From positions 4,973,501 through 5,037,500 of the forward strand of contig OU612074.1 of NCBI GenBank assembly GCA_914767715.1: a stretch of DNA of 64,000 nt. The letters run 5' to 3'. Every line of letters begins with the position of its first letter. Position 1 is the stretch's first letter. The notes under the pieces are model-generated. The model did no database searches. It worked only from the letters and a program-made list of their open reading frames with translations, and was not told the origin of the DNA. Below, piece after piece: positions 48,860-59,159 of the stretch. The stretch is from Membranipora membranacea (lineage: Eukaryota > Bryozoa > Gymnolaemata > Cheilostomatida > Membraniporidae). Position numbers and translations under genes: made by a program.

Positions 48860-51600
48860 TGAAGCTCATCAGTTGAGGATAATCTTGGATTGAATGAGAT
48901 AATGGATCAGATTAAATCTAAAACTGAATTGAAGCTTCCCTGCAGTGACGTACTATGTGATATTATTAAACTTATAATCACGACTCTTAACTAGTTGAAA
49001 TACCAACCAGTCACATAAACTGATATGTGGCTGATTTGGTAGATGCAATTATCGTTTTCTGTCAATAGAACAACTCATAAGTATCTTTAACATTCAACTA
49101 GCCAACAAGGGACTGTAGTTATTTCCCCCTCTCATCAACTGATGGCAAACATTTACTCCCGATATCAGCAGTGATATCATTCAGCTAGGAGGAATGAATA
49201 AACATAATTATACAAGACGGCAAAGATATTTTATGTACATGTATTGTGACCTTATGCAAGCAAGAGCTATGCCACGCAGTCTGGTGCATGTTCTATACAT
49301 TCGGGATTTGCTCCATTCTGACATATGTAACACCCTTCTGCTACCCTCTCATTTTCTATCTATGACAAGAATAATACCATAAACTAACGCTTCTCGGCCT
49401 ATTGGCTAAGATCAAAGTGTCACTGCCAATGGCCGATTAGTGCCAGTTCAGTTTTGGCAGCTCGCTGCACACTTATGATTAGGAGGTCATCTATGGCCTC
49501 ACCTCTAGGATGCATTCTAGTTTTCTAGGATGTATCACATTCTCAGTATGAGGATTAGGGCGACTTGCATCCCTCTTTAGGGGCAGCCCAATCTTCTGTT
49601 TCTTAGCAAACAGCATAAACTATCCTTCCATGTAATTTTGCATGATCTTGACGAATATTATCAGCGCTTGGTTGCGAAAGATCTTGCAAACCTCAACACA
49701 GTTCTGTCTTTGATTTGTTCAGAAAATGAGAAATGTTACAATCCATCGCCCACATGGGTTCCAACCCAACCTAAATTTTTATCACATAGGGCTTGTCAGA
49801 CTGAAGAACCAAACAGCGCTGCTAGGTGTTATGTTTAAAAGATTAGGTTTTTTTTATCTCCTTCGCTATGTATTTTAAACTCTAAATCATTGTGAAAGCA
49901 TGATCTGCAAACTGTTATTTAAATTTTCTGCAAACATATAATTATATAAAACCACTTATAATGTGAAGACCTATGTGATTATATCTTTATCTTAGTAATA
50001 CCAACTTCTGCGTTTAGTATCAATGACATCAAACCATTGACCTTTGCAAATGCCCAATCCAAGTTATTTTAACAAAAACTGATGGTAACTCATATCATTG
50101 GCATCTGATTAAACCTTAGACCCAGCCTACAGTAAACCTCAGTTCTAAAATTGGATGTCATTAAACCAGCAATCAATCTGTATTAAGACTGACATGCTGG
50201 GAATCCTTCATCAAAGCTCTTAAAATAACTCATATCAGGGATCTTAATCCTAATTGTGATGCTCATTTATTTCACTAACTCTGCTGCAATAATATTCACA
50301 AGTGCCTCATCAGAGATTAATGCTCATGAATCCTTTCTAACCATCCAGGCGCTGGCTTATCTTGACTTTCATTACCAATCTTATTCAGCGTCATCTATGC
50401 TGGTAATCTTGGGCAAACTTTAATTAATCATTGAAGACGTTGAAAATTGTTTTTGATTCTATATGTCAGAATAGTTGTGAATAAAGTAGTTCTAGGTCTA
50501 GATCTAGATCTCGGTCTAGGTCTAGGTCTATATCAAAACCGTGCAATTATTTAGGGTCGAACTTTGAATTCCATCTCAAATCCTTATTAGGACTCTTAAC
50601 CACACAAGTTTAAGGGAATTTGTCTGAATTAGCAGATTTTCTTTGATAATTGATCTGAGTCTAAATCTTGTATATCTCTACAAAATTTCAGCCCAGTAAA
50701 TGATGTCCCAATTTCCCATATTATTTAAGATGAGGTTGGAAAGGAGGGACAAACAGCCTCACTTCCAGCTGTTTATGTTTGTGCTTGACCTGACAGATTG
50801 GTGAGAGGGCGAATATTGTCGCTCAAGGTGCAGTTATTTTGCCAGGAGGGAAAGAGGAAATATAGAGAAAGGTTTAGTAGTAATAAAAGGTTATAACATG
50901 CGTCGAGTTGAACACATAAGCAATCACAGTCAGGCAAAAGAAAGTTACGCTATCGAAATCATAACCTAATGGAGTGATTTTAGTCAAAGAGATAAGCATG
51001 TTTTCAAAAAGAAAAATTTTGCTCAAACATTGACCAGTTCTTTAAATCGACAGACCCTGATTGATACTGAGAAATTTCAGGGTGGAAGGTGTTTGCAATT
51101 TCCACTAACTGTGCTATCTCTCTATATAAAAAACAACATCAGGGTTAAAATTATGTTTGATAACGGTTCACCAGTTTGTTGATGATACTTAGTGGGCAAA
51201 CTGTCGTAGAACTGCATCAATTATATGACAGTTTGCACGCTGGGTGACGATTCGTACTGGATTAACACGAGACTGTAAAACTGTGGTGTAGCATTGCTTG
51301 TTTCTAGAGGTTATAGCTTTATTTTTCATCCTGATTGTGATCATAAACCTATGATTAGGTGAATAAGAAAAAATAGTTGATGGTGAATCAAAAACTCAGA
51401 CTGAGATGAAAAAATAAGGACAATAAAGCATATCAGATGTCAGGAACACAATAAAAAAACAGTGACAGTATAATGATACACGGAAATATTGTGTATGAGA
51501 TTTATAGTCGCCATGAGAAAGGTTCTATGAAGAAAATTAAACTAGAAGAAAGTTATAATGAATAATCATAAATAACTATTATTACTCGGCATAAAATAAG
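48860..51600. repeat. B7 upstream flank
   Basis: Matches the upstream flanks of B5 and B6 in pieces (notably 50040-50700), interrupted by the U2-headed segment at 49386. A TAGGTC/TAGATC hexamer expansion occupies 50491-50534. No supported gene. Confidence 0.5.
49386..49420 (+). pseudogene. U2 snRNA 5'-end fragment
   Basis: Reads AACGCTTCTCGGCC then TATTGGCTAAGATCAAAGTGT. This matches the conserved first 33-34 nt of U2 snRNA except for two substitutions and one inserted A. The match stops before the branch-site recognition sequence, and the next bases (CACTGCCAATGG) are unrelated to U2. It is therefore a truncated pseudogene or the head of a U2-derived SINE whose body may extend to about 49600. 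Confidence 0.75.
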
Positions 51601-52274
51601 TTTTTTGGGAAATCAAAGTAAAAAAAAAAGTGATGATGATGATAGCATATGATAATTCGTCAGATACATGGAGTTAGTAGTGCCTACCCGCTACGGATAC
51701 AGCTGGCCTGGTGAGATTTAAAATAAGTAGTGTAGGCTATTAAGGTGGTTAAGTCTGAGGTCGTGATGAGGAAAGCTAAGCGATTCTATTCTGAGTTTAG
51801 AGCATCTACTCTGCTTCGTCTAAAAAAAATATCAGACATCAACAGTAACACAGGGTAATCGTAAAATGCCAGCGCCTATATCATAGTGAGCCGAAGTATA
51901 GGCCAATCTGTTGTTTGAATTCTGATATTTAACCGTTGTGCCACAATTACATAAATACTTATATATATTGTTTACTTTGTTTAGAAACTCAGTTTCTAAG
52001 GGTATTATCCGCTACATGTCTGCCCTCGACTAGGAGGATAAAGTCTGGACAACTTAGATCAGTTTAGAGGGATCGAAACACGGATATGTGACTGTCCAGA
52101 CTTTAATTGCAGGAGTCAATACAATAGCGGCACAAATTAAAATCCGTTGCAGGGGCAACTAGCGATAAGCCAATTTATGACTTTTGAAAGTGAGTCGATA
52201 GTGAATGAAACCATTAGCCAGGTTTTAGTTTACAAAACGGACGAGGAATGACTGGTGTTGCTGAGTCCGCTTAC

Positions 52275-52363
52275 CTTTCCAGGTGCATCTTCTAGGTGTC
52301 TGTCAAGCATCCCTCTCTATTACTACACTAACCATTTCTATTTATTTCTCTGTGCAGGGGCAT
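52275..52363 (-). other. Exon-like cassette a
   Basis: Minus-strand acceptor TTTTTCAG|ATGCCCC and donor GGAAAG|GTAAGC bound 89 nt. The frame starting at its ATG hits a stop after 11 codons, so coding use is unlikely. Confidence 0.4.
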
Positions 52364-52538
52364 CTGAAAAATGAAATATAAGTTGCAGTCAATCTTAATG
52401 TATCTTCATTTCAAAATTTATGGGGTGTGGTCCTACATTTGAGTTGGAGTTTTCTTCCTGTGAAAAAGTTGCAACAAGACAACTTTGTGATTAGGAAATT
52501 TTTTGCCTATGACTATTCTTCTACATGAGATATATATG

Positions 52539-52620
52539 TAGCCTAAGCAGGCTGTCAGGGATGGGTGGTGGAGGAAGGGGAACCCAGCTCTCCACCCACC
52601 CCGACAGCCTACTGAGGCTA
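52539..52620. other. 82-nt GC-rich hairpin
   Basis: The left arm begins TAGCCTAAGCAGGCTGTC and the right arm ends GACAGCCTACTGAGGCTA. The arms pair over about 33 bp with a few mismatches and two one-base bulges around a loop of about 14 nt. It is strikingly GC-rich for this region. It could be a miRNA-precursor-like fold or a small foldback element; transcription is unknown. Confidence 0.6.
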
Positions 52621-53008
52621 ATATTTATGCATGAATAAGATTGAATTTGATGTGAGATCCCTTCTAGCATTATGTACATTGGGATAACTGACTTTCAAAG
52701 TTTATCAATTGATGAATTGAAGCGAAAGTAAGTGGCTGTCCTGGGTTTATCTGCAGGAGTCAAGCCATATAGCCGATGAGCATCTAATTGAGACCGCCCT
52801 CAGGATGACTTACTCTCGACACAAAATCAAATCTGTGGCGATGAGATGAGTGAAAACTTAATTACAAACTTTATCCTTGTTAGACCATGACCATGATAAG
52901 GCCAGGAAAATATTTAAATGCTTTTAAAGGCAGTCAATAAATAGTGTATGAAACCATTAGCCAGTTTTTAGTTTACAAAACAGATGAGGAATGACTGGTT
53001 CAGCATAC

Positions 53009-53090
53009 CTTTCCAGGTGCATATTCTGTGTGTCTATCAAGCATCCCTCTCCATGCTACACTCTATATTTCTCTCTCTGCGCATAGGCAT
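53009..53090 (-). other. Exon-like cassette b
   Basis: Acceptor TTTTTCAG|ATGCC and donor GGAAAG|GTATGC bound 82 nt. The ATG frame contains TGA TAG. Confidence 0.4.
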
Positions 53091-53664
53091 CTGAAAAATA
53101 TTAAAAAAGTCGCTGTGAATAATTAAGCATCAACATTTCAAAACCATTTTTCTGCTTCATTTGTGTTAGCGCTCCCTTCCTGTGAAAAAGTAAAGAGTAG
53201 AAAAAATTGTGATTAGCTAATTTCTATATATGCATATACACTCAAAGGTCAGAAAAGCCGCTCGCAAGACAAATTTGATGCGATGTCCTCTGTTGCGTTA
53301 TGCACATTGGGATACCCGATTTTCAAATTTATCAGATATAGAATTGAAAGAATGGTAAGTGGCTGTCCACGATTTACCCACACTTCATTTACAGGAGTCC
53401 AGACAAATAGTGAGTGAGTCTCTAATTAAAACCACCCTCAGTATTATAATACTCTAGACACAGATGAAAATCTGTGGCAGGGGTGATCGGAGGAGACAGA
53501 GTAAAATTACATTGGTAATTTATACTTGTTAGACTATGACAAGGCGAAGACAATATTTAAAGAATTTTCAAAGTTATTCAATGGTGTATAAAACCATGAG
53601 GCAAATAATCAAACAATCAAAACAAATCGCATGGGGGATGACTGGTGTCCTTGATTCAACTTAC

Positions 53665-53754
53665 CTTTTCATTCGATGTTACAGGTGTCTGCCAAGCATT
53701 ACTCTCCATAACTACACACACAATTTCTTTGTCTACAGCTCTGCGCCAGAGCAT
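53665..53754 (-). other. Exon-like cassette c (open frame)
   Basis: Acceptor TTTTTTCAG|ATG and donor GAAAAG|GTAAGT bound exactly 90 nt. One frame is open throughout (MLWRRAVDKEIVCVVMES...), encoding 30 residues. It is the only cassette of the array with an uninterrupted frame. No match is recognised. Confidence 0.4.
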
Positions 53755-54000
53755 CTGAAAAAATTAAATAAGTCGTGGTCATTGAGTGGTATTTTCCAAA
53801 TCTACTTATGACTGCAGGAGCTCTTTGTCACTTAATCAAGTATAGTAGTCCGATCGCAATTTTTGCAAGGATAGAAAACTGCAGAATGATAACGTATCGT
53901 AATTCTGTCTACGCTGCTGACTTGGGCAAAAGGGACAGAAGTTACTCACATCACTACCCAAACATGAGTAGACACTACGTCTGATTTAGGATGCGCTTAC

Positions 54001-54060
54001 CTTCCTGGCAATTAGAGTTCTTTGCCCGTACAATATTAGAGATCAGAAAAGTATACATTG
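54001..54060 (-). other. Exon-like cassette d, acceptor lost
   Basis: The donor GGAAG|GTAAGC is intact. The homologous acceptor position reads TTTTCTGATC instead of TTTTCAGATG, so the AG is gone. Confidence 0.35.
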
Positions 54061-54399
54061 TTTGTATGTTTTTGTTGATGCGTGATTGTCCTTTCACGTG
54101 AACAAAATGTAAACAAAGTATAGTTGTCCGAAAACAATTTTTGTAAGGAAGGAAAACTGCAAATATCAGAAAGATAATGTATATATCCCAATTCTGTCTA
54201 CGCTGTTGATTTTAGAATGATGGCATTAGATTAGTAAGGAACAGTAAAAGTAGCTGACAAGCTAATTTACATGTAGTTTGTTTTTGTCGGGCTGAACACA
54301 AACAAAATTTGACACAAAACTGGTGAGAGAACTATTACCCAGTGCTGTCTGCTCTTCTGCAGTGTATGACATTTTGTTACTATTACAATACTCTCCACT

Positions 54400-55378
54400 A
54401 ATAGTCTAAAACATAGAGGATGTAAATTAGTCAGCAGTGTTTACATCTAAATAGATATAATATTTATAAAATATCTTTACAAGTGATATACATCCTGTCC
54501 CTTATGATTTTATGGCATTGCTGTCAAGTATATATGTTTTGGCATCTAACATATCCAATCCACTTAAATATGTGGGCCATGCAGCCATAGAGAATTAAAA
54601 ATGAAAAATATTCAAGAGTACACAAGGCTAGGCAGGCTATCTTTCTGCAATGTTTTTGTCACACTGCAAAATCTACATGTCAGAAATTGTTTTCTAATTA
54701 TGCGTAAGTTCTTTCCATTAAGTAGATTGAAATACCTGGGTGATGGTGACATCATGGCTAGCTGAGTATCAACATCAGCATGGCGGAAGGTGGGACTATT
54801 TCACCATTACTCTTGTAGGCCGCTCCTAATAATCAGAGAATAAATTGTTCTTTTCTCGAACCAAAGTTCACTGCCTAGACTTGCAGTCGGACCTACTCTT
54901 TATATTTTTTATGTTTCCAAAACAATTAATTGTCAGCTGCATATAATTTTCATTTTTAACCATTGTTGAGTGGGCCACCAAATTCAGTATGGAAAAATAA
55001 GGGTGAATCTTATCCCTGAGAATGATTGGAAGATTTGCAATATGCACATTCCCAGCATTCAACCATAACTTTTGTGCCAGACTAACAACACATTACAAAT
55101 TCCATGCACACAATATGCCTTTTGGTATACCTCTTTATTACCATAAATCTAGAGTTAGTGCTGGCTTAGTTAGAACGTTTTGATCTCGGAGGTCAGCCTG
55201 CGTCAGTAACATCGGTGACTTATCTTTGACTTCTATAATATAAAATTGAATACATATCACTATTGTTATCTCAGGTAGTATACACATGAATGATTATTTG
55301 GTACTATGCGAATCTACTAATAAAGTGTATCCTATCTAGTGCTAACCACAATTTTCGCCTGCAATTCCTAACATTTCT
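54400..55378. other. No recognisable feature
   Basis: AT-rich sequence with short scattered open frames and no splice-bounded or family-like content that I can support. Confidence 0.5.
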
Positions 55379-56205
55379 GGATGGATGGATTTTATTACTA
55401 TCACTGACAGCATTATTAAAAGAAAAAAATGAGTCGCGAAATACAGTGTAATTGCTGGCACTTTGAATCAGCAAGAAAAAGCGAAGACACTTGGAATAAA
55501 AAAATCAAATCTCTGTCTAAAAAAGTATTTCGTTTAAAATAAGAGTGATATGACGCAGAAAACAGTCTCTCCCCAGTGAGCTTTTATGTTTTACTGTACG
55601 GTATCTGCCAGATGGACATTTACTCAACAAATCATTGATGAAATGATCCTCATCGTGAATATAGCGTAAGGCCAGTGTTCGTGTCTGATTGTCCATCATG
55701 GTATAAATATCAGGATGTTCAATGCCTAACTTAATAGCGTCTTTGAAAATTTTACACAGGCGTTGCTTGTCAGCAGCATACAAGCTTTTAAAAATAATGG
55801 GTAAGCAATAGGAGATTCGTGATACAATAAAACTTTTAAAAAGCATATTTGATAGTGATTTAGAGCTTAAAAATACAAAATTCCTGACTACATACATCCT
55901 TTGAGAGGCGGTTGAAACTATACCATGCACATGATCATTAAAACGCAGCTTATCGTCAACTAGTACACCAAGATATTTAACTTTATCACTAAAAGCAAAA
56001 GCAGTATCATTTAAAACAAGTGTAGGGGTAGAAGGTTTAATATATTGGGTGGATAGCATCATTTCCTGGGTCTTAGTAGGGTTTAATAAAAGATTTAAAT
56101 CAGCACATTGTTTAGCAATTCTATGGATTTCATCAAAATAGGAGTTGAGATCTGATTGATTAGCTATGCAGCCTATGATGCAAGTGTCATCTGCAAATCA
56201 ACTCG
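55379..56205 (-). pseudogene. LINE reverse transcriptase 3' fragment
   Basis: A minus-strand frame opens at about 56205 with the catalytic FADD motif (56186-56197). It continues through NPTKTQEMM, a KYLGVLVDDKLRF block and a C-terminal thumb-like region, ending at 55517. No in-frame stop interrupts it. Everything upstream of FADD is missing. The 3' end carries AATAAAATCCATCCATCC, a short-repeat tail typical of CR1-type elements. It is a different subfamily from the LINE at 45.4 kb. Confidence 0.8.
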
Positions 56206-57615
56206 ATATCAACTCGTATCAAAGTAATAAATTACAAGGAGTTTTCTTTGTCTGTTTGGAGAGGAGACAACCTAAGGTGAACAGAAAATGAAAACAATAT
56301 ACAGTTGTCCAATCTCCTATCTCTCAAGAGGTCAATCGGGAATAAGTCTATTAAGTGGTAAAATGTTTTGATTGACAGATACCTGTTGGAGAATATATTT
56401 CCGGGTCTTCTAGAGGGATACGCATGCCTAGAAGGATGAACGGTATAAAGTGAGCAGCTAGTACACGTTTATTGGTACCTAAAACCATACACACGCACTG
56501 AATTCCCACCGTAACAACACACACACACCCGATAAAACGCTATAAGTAAACCATCATCCGGTAAACAGTTTCCACACTTAAATGAGGGAGACTGAGATAT
56601 GACTTTCAAAACTGTATGACAGTATCACACTGTGGCATGATAGCTATACCAGAACTATACAAAAACCTGTTGATATGAACTCTGACCGAGAGCTCTCTGC
56701 TGACAAAAATATTAAATTTACATGGTACTCATCGCAACTTACTTGCCATCGGAGTAAGTTGAAAGAGCAGCATCGGACTTTGGGCTGTAAAGAAAAATAT
56801 GGTAAAACTACTGAAAATATATTATACAACTATATACAATATCAGAATGCTAATATTTGAGGCAATCTGTGCAAGTTGTCTTTGCAAACTCACAATGCAG
56901 TGGTACAGACTGTATTTGGAGGGGTTGAATTATGTCCTAAAACTAATTAAACAATCTAAATATAGGTGAAGTGGGCCTCGTTGTTACTCAGTTCATTAAA
57001 GTCAATTTGGGCAAATCTTGGGCTAAGAAGTTCTCTTCTCTTATTGTTGAAATTTGGTGGCTCATTTGCAGTATAGAGTTATCACCCCATCTATCTATCT
57101 GTGTAAAACATTTTAGTTTCAAGCATGTGGATAGACTGCTTCACAGAGTAAAGGGATTCAGAGTAAATTTTTTTTACCAATAATCAAGGAAAGAGTTTTT
57201 ACTCCGTGGTCAAGGTACCTACGAGCTTTGCATCAAGGGGAAAGTTATGGGAAGCTTGATGCCAAAAACTCCTTTCATCTATTTGTCACAATTATAGGGT
57301 TCTGGAGAATGAACTGAATTCAAAGTTTTTGATTACAGTAAAAAATAGTATATGCAGGCTCTCCCGTAAAAATTTCTCTTTGTACAGCCTTACTCCACAA
57401 TTAGACATGAAGTTTTATGCTTAAATTACACCTAACTATCCTAGCTAAATTGATACGGTGGGTATAGCTAGGAAGGCAGTATTGTGGCAGTTTTTACAAT
57501 AGGATTAACTATTACAATCCTTGAATGATGCTGCCACAATGTACCCTTGGTCTGTGCAATCATTGAACCTTAAATTTATCGAAAGGGCCTCATATCAAAT
57601 GTGTCTGCGGTCCAT
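56206..57615. other. No recognisable feature
   Basis: Short open frames only. A CA-rich patch near 56510-56535 is low complexity. Confidence 0.4.
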
Positions 57616-58190
57616 CGTCTACTGGGCTTTGGTTGGCACCCAGGTGTGCGCCGACCTGCCTGCAAACAGAGAGCAACCTGGCGCAGATATTGTGGCCTGG
57701 CCACCAAGGCAACGAATTTCGCCGCCTATGCTCCGGGATGTGGCTTGTGACAAGACATCTGATTTAAAACAACCTTCAATTTTAATCAGTCTCGAGACAC
57801 AAAGGTTATCCTCAGGTTTTGATATTCTAATATTACATTGCCTTTAATTTGGAAAAGATAAACAAGGCACAACAGTAACAAATTCTTTCCCTGTAATGAA
57901 ACACAGAGACTGCAATACAACTGGTTGTTTACAAATAAGATTTTCTTGAGGGATTAGAAAATTTACTGTGAGAAAACAATGTCTGTAATTGCTCTAACTG
58001 ATATCTTCATCCAGCTTAGGTCTCAATTGTACTTGGATCGTTTCAATGCACCGCATAGAGAATTGCTTCAGATTTTGTTTGGAGGCCATCTCAGATATGT
58101 TGTTTATTAAGGCAGCCCACCTTTTTGGCTAACCGAATCCTCAAAAGTAACGACATTATAACTTGTTGCAGTATAGATGCAGTCCCAGGG
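57616..58190 (+). mobile_element. SINE-body copy in duplicated block 1
   Basis: 57620-57780 carries the same body as the SINE at 14.6 kb (CCGACCTGCCTGCAAAC, GGCGCAGATATTGTGGCC, TTTCGCCGCC) without the tRNA head. It continues into about 400 bp of other sequence that is repeated again at 58556-59159. Confidence 0.65.
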
Positions 58191-58328
58191 TACCCTCTAC
58201 TTGATTGTGCAATAACTCCCGGAAGAAGGTTTACCAGGCTAACCAAGAGTGAAGTGATCGCAACATTGTATGACTTTTTAGAAGCATGGACCATGTTTTT
58301 GTTGAGTAAAGAGAGTGTGGATAATTGA
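58125..58328 (+). other. Possible coding remnant, unrecognised
   Basis: A 67-codon open frame whose C-terminal 49 residues have ordinary protein composition (IDAVPGYPLLDCAITPGRRF...). They follow an acceptor-like AACTTGTTGCAG at 58160-58171. The homology with block 2 ends inside it at 58190, so only block 1 retains the frame. No domain is recognised. Confidence 0.2.
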
Positions 58329-58555
58329 ATGTCAACAAGGTGTCATGGTCGATTGCAAAAATGTAAATGTATGAGTAGCCAGCCACTAAAGCCTATTGAT
58401 TCAACATAATATGATATGATATTTTAGATGCAATAAAATTGGTATAAAAAAACGGGGCACCCAATATGGGCTAAATTTTTTGTATCAGAACTGGGGTTTC
58501 GGGCTTGGAATGCTGGTTGGAAAATATATTTGGACTGAGCAGGATTACAAATTGT

Positions 58556-59159
58556 CTAGCACTGGGCTATGGTTGGAACCCAGGTGTGCTCCGACCTTCC
58601 TGCAAACAGAGAGCAACCTGGCGCAGATATTGTGGCCTGGCCACTAAGGCAACAAATTTTGCCGCCTATGCTCCAGGATGTTGCTTGCGACAAGACATCT
58701 GATTTAATTCAACCTTCAATTTCAATCTGATGTAATAATGCTATAATACATAAATATCATAAGAAGCAACAAGTCTAGAGACACAAAGGTAATCCTCAGG
58801 TTTTGATATTCTAAAATTACATTGCCTTTAAATCCTTTGGAAAAGATAAACAAGGCACAACAGTAACAAATTCTTTCCCTGTAATGAAACACAGAGACTG
58901 CAATACACTGGCTGTTTACAAATAACGTTTTCTTGAGGGATTAGAAAATTTACTCTGAGAGAACAATGTCTGTAATTGCTCTAACTGATATCTTCATCCA
59001 GCAGAGGTCTCAATTGTATTTTGATCGTTTCAATGCACTGCGTGAAGAATTGCTTCCAATTTTGTTTGGAGGCCATCTCAGATTTGTTGTTTATTGAGGC
59101 AGCCCACCTGTTTGGCTAACCGAATCCTAGTAAATTGCAGTATAGATGCAGTCCCAGGG
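58556..59159 (+). mobile_element. SINE-body copy in duplicated block 2
   Basis: Second copy of the 57.6-kb block, offset about 940-970 bp, with its own small indels. Confidence 0.65.

Larger units (their letters stand above)
51600..54400. repeat. Exon-like cassette array region
   Basis: Tandemly repeated units of about 0.65-0.74 kb, with recurring landmarks. These are a cytosine-rich splice-like cassette (see separate entries), CTTCCTGTGAAAAAGT at 52454 and 53169, and GCAGGAGTC / ACAGGAGTC at 52109, 52752 and 53392. No long open frame spans it. Confidence 0.5.

Noticed and set aside
55141-55220. tRNA-like sequence (TGGCTTAGTTAGAACG)
   Set aside because: Only a weak A box and no B box.
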